In this document: positions 1-33,188 of the stretch, one piece after another | How the letters are laid out: the number at the start of each line of letters is the position of its first letter | Position numbering within the stretch: the first letter of the stretch is position 1 | From: Manihot esculenta | Taxonomy: Eukaryota; Streptophyta; Magnoliopsida; Malpighiales; Euphorbiaceae | NCBI RefSeq assembly: GCF_001659605.2 | Contig: NC_035176.2 | Span: forward strand, 18,679,122 to 18,743,121 | Direction of reading: 5' to 3' | DNA length: 64,000 bases | Program-made: the position numbers and the translations under genes | The notes under the pieces: generated by a model | What the model was told of the DNA's origin: nothing | Seen by the model: only the letters and a program-made list of their open reading frames with translations | Databases searched by the model: none

Positions 1-21483
<21,483 letters not shown>

Positions 21484-22905
21484 CTCTCAGTCCTCTGCAT
21501 TACTTTCAGAACTAAAAATGACACAACCATGCCATGCATCAGTGAAGATACAAGAAGGCTCTACAAGTAAAATACAAGCAAATAAAACCCTCTATGTGCT
21601 TTCCCAATTTAAAGGAGTTAACAATAAGCAAACAGCAGAATCAATACAAAAAATTGAATAAGCATCTTTGATATCACCTACAGGCTACAGCAAAACCAAT
21701 AGAGGAAGTACACGTTCACATTTGTTTGGTACTTCTAATCAATTAATTTTTATAAACTGGTGCTTGTGTTATAAAAGGTATTAAAGAAATTAATGCAGAA
21801 TTGCCAGGTGAACGATGCTCAAAAAGTTCAAAAACAGCTAATAAGGCCAACTGTAAGTCCAACTAAAGATGATGCCAAAGATTGGCATAGCAAGCACAAT
21901 CAGGCCACAAAATTGAGAGCCACACTGGTGTTTCAAAGTAAAGCATGAGCCTGTATGTTAGCAAAAGCGTCTGATGAAAAATGATTCTATTGTCAGTAAA
22001 GATCAGCACAGCAGCAGCAATTCAGTTTCATGACTAGATATTGGCAACCAACCAACCTATTGTACATTGCTAACTTTGAATTGACTTGGTGGCACAAGAT
22101 TAGCAGTCATTAGCATGTTTCTGGAAAACCAAATAGAATCAGCTCAACAAACAAATACAAACCCAAAAAAATAATTTTGAAAAAAAAAAACTACTTACAG
22201 TAGAACACCCTACTAAATCAATCAACCAGATGCTCTGCAATTTAATCTTAAATCATCTAAATTAAAGAATTAAAATAATCAAATGTCAATCAAACACATT
22301 ACTCACAACAAAAGGACTGCCAAAATTGAACATTCAAGCACGCACATTTACCCACAAAAAACTCAAAAACCCCATTCCATCAACCATTCAATGACCCCAC
22401 ATACTTCTAAAAGCCAATTATCAAATCACTGCAAATTCCCAAATTATTCAGCATCCATCAATAAAGTAGCCATAATATCTCTCAAATCAAGCAATATCAT
22501 CAAAACATAAACATCATACCACATGAGAAACTAGCTCAAAGTTGAGAAATTGGAAAACCCACAGAAAGCTTAATCAATAACCAAGTATAAACAAAGAAAT
22601 AAACAGTAAAAGCTCACCAATCTTTGGTGAGAACAAAAAAACAATACAAAGGGTGCTGTATTCCCAAATATTAAGAGATTGAGAGAAATAAACAGTGGGT
22701 AGAGATATGCAGAGAAATTAGGGCATAGAAGCAGACGAGCGATATGAGAGATACGAGGAAGAGAGAGAAAAAGTAGGAGACACACACACGCCAACAAATG
22801 AAAAATAAATAGAGGGAGAGAGACAGGGACTTAAGGAAATATATGAGAGTTACAATCAATACTTTTAGAGAGAGAAAGAGAGTTTTCTTAGAGAGAGAAG
22901 CATAC
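21484..22905 (-). promoter_or_regulatory. CHR4-like 5' leader with intron, CT-rich transcription start region
   Basis: Upstream of the ATG the minus strand has an acceptor-like ATGCAG ending at 21495 and a donor-like TTG|GTGAGC at 22617-22616. This suggests a non-coding first exon of about 22618-22900 and a leader intron of about 1.1 kb. The proposed first exon is very rich in CT runs on the minus strand (seen as GAGAGA on the plus strand), typical of plant pyrimidine-patch leaders. No clear TATA box is seen. The exact start is not defined. Confidence 0.45.
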
Positions 22906-24835
22906 GATACGGATTCGCCGGGGTCATAGGACGGGGTTTACACTTCTGACATGGCAGCGCATGAGAGAGAGAGAAATAGAGAGGGAAAGCAGCCCATCAA
23001 AAGCACCTAACCACTGATATTCCGCCACGTGGATTAACCAGAGCTCATGTTTGCCAAATTTTCCTTTGCGCTTTTCTTTTTTTTTTTTTTTTCTCCTTTC
23101 CTTTCTTTCTTTTCGCTCTCATTTTCCCTCCTCCCAAACTTGGGAAATCTCCATAAGAAAGGAGAGTGAAAGAAGACATTCAACAATGGCTGACTTGCTC
23201 TTTTATGGTTACCATTTTTGGTATGATTTCTGCTCTGCTTTGGTTAGAAGAACTATGGAAGCCTTCCGCTTCTGATGGGGTGGCTCCTTTCATTAATCAT
23301 TACTCGTATGCATTACTTAAATCAAATCAAATTATTACTGTTCATCTCATCATTTTGGACAAAAAAAATAATAATTTAAATAAATTTTTATATTTTTTAA
23401 AATAAAATTTTTCAATTAAGAATAATCAAATTTTAATTGTAAATAAAAAAAAATTATGTGAAAATGGTACATTATAACTTTGCTATAATTAATTAAAATT
23501 ACCTGAGAAATATACTAATATAATATAAATAGGATTTTCTAATAAGTATTTAAAATTTATTAAGAACCTATTTCAGTTATTTATTCAAAAAAAGTCTAAT
23601 TATTAAATGTACCCTATAATTAATAGTTGATAAATCTTGAGAACCGTTGACTAATAAAACCGTATATTATATAATTTATTGTACCATCAAAATAAGTAAA
23701 TAGTTATTAATTTATTATATAATATTTATTTATCATATATATTCATTTTATTACTTCAATAGGCAAATAAAAATCAAATAATATCAGAAAACAAGAATTT
23801 TGTGTAAGAAAATGGGATAATATGATATGTACTGAAAAAAACAAAATAAAATGACCTTTAGAACTTGTAGCAATTTAATATTCTATTAGTTTAAAAACAA
23901 CTATTTGATGTTTTTACCAAACTGATATAATGTTTTGATGTTTTTGCTGAACCATTAATCTAAACACCCTTATAAATATACACTAGTTGTTTAACATGTA
24001 TTATGTAACATCCCATCCAATGGGATATGAAAAAATTAAGCATATAACTCAAAATTATTAAAATAATTTATATTAAATTATTTTTTATAAAAATTATTTA
24101 CATCAATTTTAATTCAACTATTATAATTGATGTCAAAATCACTTTAAAAAAATATTATTTGCGTCTAATAAGTCCAAAAAAAAAAAAAAGGCTATTTGTG
24201 GACTATATAAAACCAACTACACATTAGCAAATTACAATACCCAAAACTTCGCAATTGTATTTGATATGACACAACGAGATATTTAAATCGAAGAGAATGT
24301 AACATCCCATATTGATAGATTATGAGAAAATTATGAGTTATGCTGTGGGCGCACGAGTTCTTTAGACTGATCTTATCTTTTTCTACACTACTACGAGATT
24401 TAGATATTTTTTACTCGATAAAGAGCGAAAAAAAAGGAGTCACTATCTTGGTGAAAGCAATGATAAATTAAAGGCCATGGTTGAGCGACCTACCATAGTA
24501 GAGATCCATTATTTTTCATATTTCATGACAAAATAGTCTAGATTCGAGATAGTGAATATGAGAGAATGAAGATATTAGACATCCTTTTTGTCTAAAAGTT
24601 ACTATTTAGAACCAGCACTAGCTCCTTATATTATTTCTTATATCGTGTATTAATATATTTTTAATAGAAAATCCTTTTACGCGAACTCGTTACTATATGC
24701 CCATTTATCACACTATTACCTATTTCATGCGCATTCTACTATATGCCCATTTATCACACTATTACCTATTTCATGCGCATTCTTCATCCTAAATATGTAA
24801 AGTTTCTAATTGACTTAAGGTAATAAAATTACCAT
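22906..24835. other. Intergenic AT-rich region upstream of the remodeller gene
   Basis: It holds a poly-T tract near 23078-23096. A 46-bp tandem duplication begins tactatatgcccattta at 24691 and again at 24737. Two copies of tgtaacatcccat (24004 and 24298, 294 bp apart) have similar following bases and look like the start of an old gypsy LTR. No gene is convincing. Confidence 0.5.
24691..24782. repeat. 46-bp tandem duplication
   Basis: Two identical adjacent copies, 24691-24736 and 24737-24782, just outside the left boundary of the three-LTR gypsy element. Confidence 0.9.
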
Positions 24836-27098
24836 TGTAATACCCGGCTACGTCAGACATCGGAAATTCTACCGTCCGGTGGAATTCGGGGATGTCAAAG
24901 ATTTCTAGAAGGGTATTAGACAGATGTTTTAACGGTTTGAGTAAGAAAATAGTTGAATTTGAAAGAAAAAGGGTTATGGGAACAAAGGCCAGGTTCGGCC
25001 GCCGAAGTTAAGTTCGGCCGCCGAAAGTGCCCAATGTTCGGCCCCCGAAGGTTAAGTTCGACCCCCGAAAGTTGCATGGTTTTGCATGCAGTTTCGGCAG
25101 CCGAAACTGGGGTGGTCGGCTAAGTTGTGCATGCTCCTCAGTCCGTGGTTTGGCCAGCTGTTGCCTCCAGATCATGGCTAGAGGATAAGGCCACGTCTCC
25201 CATGACTCATCTGCAAGCTTTTATCAGCTTAGGCAGAAGGTTGGTCGTGACTTGTGTGAGTTGAATGTTTTTGAGAGAAAAGAAGAGTTGTGAGGGTTTG
25301 AAGCTTTGGAGGAGGAGTTGCTGAGTTTGCTTGTTCCTCTTCTGATTTCAGGAGGTAAGGGACGTCTTTAAGTTTGTTTTAATGAGTTGTACCAGTTTTT
25401 TAAAGAGGTTCTGGAAGTGTATGCATGAGTTGCATGCTTAGGTTAGTTTTGATGTTTTAATGGTGAAAGCATGATTATATGTTGTGTTAGTTGTTTTGTT
25501 GGAGTTTAAGTTGTTTTAAGCTCCTTTATGCTTGTTAAAGTGTTTATGCATGTTTTAGAGGGGTTAAATGCATGTATTGAGGGCTGAGCAGGTGATGGAG
25601 GGACTGGCAGGCGTCCTTGTGCACGAAACTGAGTTCTGGATGAAATCAGGTTCGGCCGCCGAAAGTCCAAGTTAGGCCGCCGAACATGCCTGACTTTAGT
25701 CTCTGGAGGAGACATTCGGCCGCCGAAGGTGCTGCCGAAGGTGCCCTGTCCAGCCTTCCTTTGCTTGTTTTGCATGCATGTTTTGAGGTGTTGTAGAGGG
25801 GTTTTGGGAAGTTGTCTAAGAGATGTTTGGCTAAGGTATAGCGTATGTTTGGTACCTCATTTACATCCTCCATTGTAGGATTGGACCCGAGGAACCGCAG
25901 AGTTTAGCAGTCGTAGCGGTCTCAGAGTTAGAGGTAGCCCAGAGTTAGCCAAGCAGTGGCTACAGGTGAGTGGAACTAACTGTACTATTTTACATTCAGA
26001 AATGACACGAATCTAGCAGGATCCATGCATCATAAAATGCCATGTTATGTATTAGGTTGTATTGCATTAGATTCCACGAATATGCTGCATTGCATAAGCT
26101 GATATTTGTGTGGATGAATGTTGGATGATCCTTAGCCCTTGATAGAGCACAGATACAGAGTTATGGCATGAGATAGCCATACCAGGTCGCCCCTGGATAG
26201 TCCAGGTCGCTCCTGGTACTATGAGTGAGACAGCTGGGCTGTCAGATCAGAGCTCAGAGCAGTCCAGGTGAGGCCTAATCGCCCCTGGCACAGTTGGACA
26301 TGTTATGATATGAGTTACTTCAGAGTAGTCCAGGTGAGGCCTAATCGCCCCTGGCACAGTTGGACATACTATTATGTATGTAGAGGGCTATGGTGACAAG
26401 TTCATCCTTGAGATGATATGTTTGTGATGTGATGCATTTCATGAGAGCATGTAATTAATGAACTGTTTTTATTGTTCCTCCTCACTGGGCTTTAGAGCTC
26501 ATCCCACTCCCTTAACCCCAGTTTTGCAGGTTCTGAGATAGCTATGGGAAGGAAGTCAAAGTCAGTAAGAGTACAGAGGAAAGTAATGCATGAATGTATG
26601 TTTGTAATAGCATAGTGGACATGATGTAATTAACAGATTAGTTGTCATGTCATGTATCGATATGTACTGTCAGTTACTGGATAGACTTGTGCTTTCCCTA
26701 GTGTCACTGCTATAGTGTGATGTATGATTCATCCCTTGTACCCAATCCTGTTTTACGTTTCTTGATGAGAAATGTGTGAGTTAGGCTTAATGTATGGCTT
26801 CGATGAGATACCAGTGGGATGTGTTACAGATTGTGTTACTCCCTGGACCACAGCAGATAGTAGTCCCTGGTACAGGCCCTGAGGGCCATTTCAGATTGAT
26901 ATATCTGAGTAGCAGTAGTTAAGCCTACAGAGTTTTACAGGATTGTTGAGTCGTTTTGTATCATGTATGGGATTTATCAGGTACACAGAGAGTATAGTTG
27001 GCTGACTACGGGTCCCGGCGGCCTTAAGCCGATCTGGATCCTAGTGCCAGTGATGGGTCGGACCGTTACTAAGGGGTACCGGTTTCCGGGTCGTTACA
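24836..27098 (+). repeat. LTR 1 of three-LTR element
   Basis: 2,263 bp, TGTAATACCCGG to GGGTCGTTACA. It carries two GCC-box-like palindrome clusters (about 25000-25105 and 25650-25745), splice-like junctions and hairpins discussed in the findings. By eye it differs from LTR 2 at five sites and from LTR 3 at three. Confidence 0.93.
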
Positions 27099-27895
27099 GA
27101 TTGGTATCAGAGCATAGGGCCTCTAGAGTACGATGTGCTGAGTCAGTATACTCAGGGATCAGAGATATCTCACATCGGAAAGAGGTTAAGATGTTAGAGT
27201 TTTAGATCTTTTGAGTACGGTGTGTTGAGCCAAGATGCTCAAGGATTAGATTCCCACATCGGAAAGAGGTGTAGTCTTGTATAGGAGGGAAAGCACAATA
27301 GGTAAACGCATGTCCACTAGGATAGGATGTGGAGTCCTGTCTTGCCTGATGATGTGAAATGCCATGAGGAGCTACATGTGCTATTACTATGTTTGATATG
27401 TGCTGAGGATTCATGTGTTCTCACATGGATCATTTGATGATATTTTTGTGTGCTGTTGTGCTTTTCAGAGGCAGGATGAGAGGAACTCGTCGATCTGCGA
27501 GATTGATTGGAGCTCCGCCGGAGAATGAGGACATGGATGTCCATCTCCCTATTCTGCAAAGGGTAACATCAGATAGCTTAAGTAGAGAAGGTACATCAAG
27601 GGACCCGAGAAGGTCTGTTGATGCGAAGAAGAGAGGAAAAGTCAGTAGTCAGATGAAAGAATCAAGTCAGGGGGGTACTGACAACAGTAAAAAGCAGTCA
27701 GTATGAAGTATGGACACAGATAAAGCAGATAAGAATCCACAGAGTCAGAAAATATGGCTAACCCGGGAGTATGTACTCCAGTGGTATCTGTGTCGCTTCT
27801 TAGAGGAAGGTAGTAGGCTTTCCTTATTTGCTTGTTTGCATATGTGTTTGTTGTGTAAACATTCGAGGACGAATGTTCTTTAAGGGGGGGAAAAA
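27099..27895 (+). mobile_element. Internal segment 1 of three-LTR element
   Basis: The primer-binding site tggtatcagagc (27102-27113) starts it. A polypurine tract of seven G then five A (27882-27895) ends it, just before LTR 2. Between them only a short Gag start frame survives. Sequence near 27755-27790 (acccgggagtatgtactccag) matches the extreme 3' end of pol in the autonomous relative. The segment is therefore an internal deletion that joined the start of gag to the end of pol. Confidence 0.88.
27476..27706 (+). CDS. Truncated Gag N-terminal peptide, copy 1
   Basis: A 76-residue frame starting [20 protein letters not shown], the same start as Gag in the autonomous element ([12 protein letters not shown]). 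It then runs into Lys/Ser-rich sequence and a stop. A start-context AG (cttttcag) lies just upstream, as in the full element. It lacks the Gag core and zinc knuckle. Whether it is translated is unknown; it may survive only because it overlaps packaging or leader sequence. Confidence 0.6.
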   Translation: MRGTRRSARLIGAPPENEDMDVHLPILQRVTSDSLSREGTSRDPRRSVDAKKRGKVSSQMKESSQGGTDNSKKQSV

Positions 27896-30158
27896 TGTAA
27901 TACCCGGCTACGTCAGACATCGGAAATTCTACCGTCCGGTGGAATTCGGGGATGTCAAAGATTTCTAGAAGGGTATTAGACAGATGTTTTAACGGTTTGA
28001 GTAAGAAAATAGTTGAATTTGAAAGAAAAAGGGTTATGGGAACAAAGGCCAGGTTCGGCCGCCGAAGTTAAGTTCGGCCGCCGAAAGTGCCCAATGTTCG
28101 GCCCCCGAAGGTTAAGTTCGGCCCCCGAAAGTTGCATGGTTTTGCATGCAGTTTCGGCAGCCGAAACTGGGGTGGTCGGCTAAGTTGTGCATGCTCCTCA
28201 GTCCGTGGTTTGGCCAGCTGTTGCCTCCAGATCATGGCTAGAGGATAAGGCCACGTCTCACATGACTCATCTGCAAGCTTTTATCAGCTTAGGCAGAAGG
28301 TTGGTCGTGACTTGTGTGAGTTGAATGTTTTTGAGAGAAAAGAAGAGTTGTGAGGGTTTGAAGCTTTGGAGGAGGAGTTGCTGAGTTTGCTTGTTCCTCT
28401 TCTGATTTCAGGAGGTAAGGGACGTCTTTAAGTTTGTTTTAATGAGTTGTACCAGTTTTTTAAAGAGGTTCTGGAAGTGTATGCATGAGTTGCATGCTTA
28501 GGTTAGTTTTGATGTTTTAATGGTGAAAGCATGATTATATGTTGTGTTAGTTGTTTTGTTGGAGTTTAAGTTGTTTTAAGCTCCTTTATGCTTGTTAAAG
28601 TGTTTATGCATGTTTTAGAGGGGTTAAATGCATGTATTGAGGGCTGAGCAGGTGATGGAGGGACTGGCAGGCGTCCTTGTGCACGAAACTGAGTTCTGGA
28701 TGAACTCAGGTTCGGCCGCCGAAAGTCCAAGTTAGGCCGCCGAACATGCCTGACTTTAGTCTCTGGAGGAGACATTCGGCCGCCGAAGGTGCTGCCGAAG
28801 GTGCCCTGTCCAGCCTTCCTTTGCTTGTTTTGCATGCATGTTTTGAGGTGTTGTAGAGGGGTTTTGGGAAGTTGTCTAAGAGATGTTTGGCTAAGGTATA
28901 GCGTATGTTTGGTACCTCATTTACATCCTCCATTGTAGGATTGGACCCGAGGAACCGCAGAGTTTAGCAGTCGTAGCGGTCTCAGAGTTAGAGGTAGCCC
29001 AGAGTTAGCCAAGCAGTGGCTACAGGTGAGTGGAACTAACTGTACTATTTTACATTCAGAAATGACACGAATCTAGCAGGATCCATGCATCATAAAATGC
29101 CATGTTATGTATTAGGTTGTATTGCATTAGATTCCACGAATATGCTGCATTGCATAAGCTGATATTTGTGTGGATGAATGTTGGATGATCCTTAGCCCTT
29201 GATAGAGCACAAATACAGAGTTATGGCATGAGATAGCCATACCAGGTCGCCCCTGGATAGTCCAGGTCGCTCCTGGTACTATGAGTGAGACAGCTGGGCT
29301 GTCAGATCAGAGCTCAGAGCAGTCCAGGTGAGGCCTAATCGCCCCTGGCACAGTTGGACATGTTATGATATGAGTTACTTCAGAGTAGTCCAGGTGAGGC
29401 CTAATCGCCCCTGGCACAGTTGGACATACTATTATGTATGTAGAGGGCTATGGTGACAAGTTCATCCTTGAGATGATATGTTTGTGATGTGATGCATTTC
29501 ATGAGAGCATGTAATTAATGAACTGTTTTTATTGTTCCTCCTCACTGGGCTTTAGAGCTCATCCCACTCCCTTAACCCCAGTTTTGCAGGTTCTGAGATA
29601 GCTATGGGAAGGAAGTCAAAGTCAGTAAGAGTACAGAGGAAAGTAATGCATGAATGTATGTTTGTAATAGCATAGTGGACATGATGTAATTAACAGATTA
29701 GTTGTCATGTCATGTATCGATATGTACTGTCAGTTACTGGATAGACTTGTGCTTTCCCTAGTGTCACTGCTATAGTGTGATGTATGATTCATCCCTTGTA
29801 CCCAATCCTGTTTTACGTTTCTTGATGAAAAATGTGTGAGTTAGGCTTAATGTATGGCTTCGATGAGATACCAGTGGGATGTGTTACAGATTGTGTTACT
29901 CCCTGGACCACAGCAGATAGTAGTCCCTGGTACAGGCCCTGAGGGCCATTTCAGATTGATATATCTGAGTAGCAGTAGTTAAGCCTACAGAGTTTTACAG
30001 GATTGTTGAGTCGTTTTGTATCATGTATGGGATTTATCAGGTACACAGAGAGTATAGTTGGCTGACTACGGGTCCCGGCGGCCTTAAGCCGATCTGGATC
30101 CTAGTGCCAGTGATGGGTCGGACCGTTACTAAGGGGTACCGGTTTCCGGGTCGTTACA
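27896..30158 (+). repeat. LTR 2 (shared middle LTR)
   Basis: 2,263 bp, offset exactly 3,060 bp from LTR 1. It serves as the 3' LTR of the left unit and the 5' LTR of the right unit. The next primer-binding site follows at 30162. Confidence 0.93.
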
Positions 30159-30954
30159 GATTGGTATCAGAGCATAGGGCCTCTAGAGTACGATGTGCTG
30201 AGTCAGTATACTCAGGGATCAGAGATATCTCACATCGGAAAGAGGTTAAGATGTTAGAGTTTTAGATCTTTTGAGTACGGTGTGTTGAGCCAAGATGCTC
30301 AAGGATTAGATTCCCACATCGGAAAGAGGTGTAGTCTTGTATAGGAGGGAAAGCACAATAGGTAAACGCATGTCCACTAGGATAGGATGTGGAGTCCTGT
30401 CTTGCCTGATGATGTGAAATGCCATGAGGAGCTACATGTGCTATTACTATGTTTGATATGTGCTGAGGATTCATGTGTTCTCACATGGATCATTTGATGA
30501 TATTTTTGTGTGCTGTTGTGCTTTTCAGAGGCAGGATGAGAGGAACTCGTCGATCTGCGAGATTGATTGGAGCTCCGCCGGAGAATGAGGACATGGATGT
30601 CCATCTCCCTATTCTGCAAAGGGTAACATCAGATAGCTTAAGTAGAGAAGGTACATCAAGGGACCCGAGAAGGTCTGTTGATGCGAAGAAGAGAGGAAAA
30701 GTCAGTAGTCAGATGAAAGAATCAAGTCAGGGGGGTACTGACAACAGTAAGAAGCAGTCAGTATGAAGTATGGACACAGATAAAGCAGATAAGAATCCAC
30801 AGAGTCAGAAAATATGGCTAACCCGGGAGTATGTACTCCAGTGGTATCTGTGTCGCTTCTTAGAGGAAGGTAGTAGGCTTTCCTTATTTGCTTGTTTGCA
30901 TATGTGTTTGTTGTGTAAACATTCGAGGACGAATGTTCTTTAAGGGGGGAAAAA
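30159..30954 (+). mobile_element. Internal segment 2 of three-LTR element
   Basis: Nearly identical to 27099-27895. It is one base shorter because the polypurine tract has six G rather than seven, and there is a further a/g change near 30751. It contains the second copy of the short Gag frame. Confidence 0.9.
30536..30766 (+). CDS. Truncated Gag N-terminal peptide, copy 2
   Basis: Same 76-residue frame as 27476-27706, starting [10 protein letters not shown] and ending KKQSV. The two copies encode the same peptide. It has no zinc knuckle or capsid core. Confidence 0.6.
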   Translation: MRGTRRSARLIGAPPENEDMDVHLPILQRVTSDSLSREGTSRDPRRSVDAKKRGKVSSQMKESSQGGTDNSKKQSV

Positions 30955-33188
30955 TGTAATACCCGGCTACGTCAGACATCGGAAATTCTACCGTCCGGTG
31001 GAATTCGGGGATGTCAAAGATTTCTAGAAGGGTATTAGACAGATGTTTTAACGGTTTGAGTAAGAAAATAGTTGAATTTGAAAGAAAAAGGGTTATGGGA
31101 ACAAAGGCCAGGTTCGGCCGCCGAAGTTAAGTTCGGCCGCCGAAAGTGCCCAATGTTCGGCCCCCGAAGGTTAAGTTCGGCCCCCGAAAGTTGCATGGTT
31201 TTGCATGCAGTTTCGGCAGCCGAAACTGGGGTGGTCGGCTAAGTTGTGCATGCTCCTCAGTCCGTGGTTTGGCCAGCTGTTGCCTCCAGATCATGGCTAG
31301 AGGATAAGGCCACGTCTCCCATGACTCATCTGCAAGCTTTTATCAGCTTAGGCAGAAGGTTGGTCGTGACTTGTGTGAGTTGAATGTTTTTGAGAGAAAA
31401 GAAGAGTTGTGAGGGTTTGAAGCTTTGAAGGAGGAGTTGCTGAGTTTGCTTGTTCCTCTTCTGATTTCAGGAGGTAAGGGACGTCTTTAAGTTTGTTTTA
31501 ATGAGTTGTACCAGTTTTTTAAAGAGGTTCTGGAAGTGTATGCATGAGTTGCATGCTTAGGTTAGTTTTGATGTTTTAATGGTGAAAGCATGATTATATG
31601 TTGTGTTAGTTGTTTTGTTGGAGTTTAAGTTGTTTTAAGCTCCTTTATGCTTGTTAAAGTGTTTATGCATGTTTTAGAGGGGTTAAATGCATGTATTGAG
31701 GGCTGAGCAGGTGATGGAGGGACTGGCAGGCGTCCTTGTGCACGAAACTGAGTTCTGGATGAACTCAGGTTCGGCCGCCGAAAGTCCAAGTTAGGCCGCC
31801 GAACATGCCTGACTTTAGTCTCTGGAGGAGACATTCGGCCGCCGAAGGTGCTGCCGAAGGTGCCCTGTCCAGCCTTCCTTTGCTTGTTTTGCATGCATGT
31901 TTTGAGGTGTTGTAGAGGGGTTTTGGGAAGTTGTCTAAGAGATGTTTGGCTAAGGTATAGCGTATGTTTGGTACCTCATTTACATCCTCCATTGTAGGAT
32001 TGGACCCGAGGAACCGCAGAGTTTAGCAGTCGTAGCGGTCTCAGAGTTAGAGGTAGCCCAGAGTTAGCCAAGCAGTGGCTACAGGTGAGTGGAACTAACT
32101 GTACTATTTTACATTCAGAAATGACACGAATCTAGCAGGATCCATGCATCATAAAATGCCATGTTATGTATTAGGTTGTATTGCATTAGATTCCACGAAT
32201 ATGCTGCATTGCATAAGCTGATATTTGTGTGGATGAATGTTGGATGATCCTTAGCCCTTGATAGAGCACAGATACAGAGTTATGGCATGAGATAGCCATA
32301 CCAGGTCGCCCCTGGATAGTCCAGGTCGCTCCTGGTACTATGAGTGAGACAGCTGGGCTGTCAGATCAGAGCTCAGAGCAGTCCAGGTGAGGCCTAATCG
32401 CCCCTGGCACAGTTGGACATGTTATGATATGAGTTACTTCAGAGTAGTCCAGGTGAGGCCTAATCGCCCCTGGCACAGTTGGACATACTATTATGTATGT
32501 AGAGGGCTATGGTGACAAGTTCATCCTTGAGATGATATGTTTGTGATGTGATGCATTTCATGAGAGCATGTAATTAATGAACTGTTTTTATTGTTCCTCC
32601 TCACTGGGCTTTAGAGCTCATCCCACTCCCTTAACCCCAGTTTTGCAGGTTCTGAGATAGCTATGGGAAGGAAGTCAAAGTCAGTAAGAGTACAGAGGAA
32701 AGTAATGCATGAATGTATGTTTGTAATAGCATAGTGGACATGATGTAATTAACAGATTAGTTGTCATGTCATGTATCGATATGTACTGTCAGTTACTGGA
32801 TAGACTTGTGCTTTCCCTAGTGTCACTGCTATAGTGTGATGTATGATTCATCCCTTGTACCCAATCCTGTTTTACGTTTCTTGATGAGAAATGTGTGAGT
32901 TAGGCTTAATGTATGGCTTCGATGAGATACCAGTGGGATGTGTTACAGATTGTGTTACTCCCTGGACCACAGCAGATAGTAGTCCCTGGTACAGGCCCTG
33001 AGGGCCATTTCAGATTGATATATCTGAGTAGCAGTAGTTAAGCCTACAGAGTTTTACAGGATTGTTGAGTCGTTTTGTATCATGTATGGGATTTATCAGG
33101 TACACAGAGAGTATAGTTGGCTGACTACGGGTCCCGGCGGCCTTAAGCCGATCTGGATCCTAGTGCCAGTGATGGGTCGGACCGTTAC
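30955..33188 (+). repeat. LTR 3, left part (interrupted by nested element)
   Basis: The first 2,234 bp of the third LTR, ending with gttac, which is duplicated at 43090-43094. The last 29 bp of this LTR are at 43095-43123. LTRs 1 and 2 provide the uninterrupted version of the target site. Confidence 0.93.

Noticed and set aside
22283..23405. Small frames upstream of the remodeller gene
   Set aside because: They lie in the leader intron, first exon or promoter and are low complexity; no conserved motif.
24004..24600. Two tgtaacatcccat sites as the ends of a further gypsy element
   Set aside because: Only the first bases agree, and no primer site, end motif or target duplication could be matched. 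Left as a possible old LTR start only.
25000..25745. Regularly repeated palindromes resembling a CRISPR array
   Set aside because: Spacing is irregular, spacers are not unique sequences, the repeats are only 13 bp and the setting is a plant LTR. No cas genes are present.
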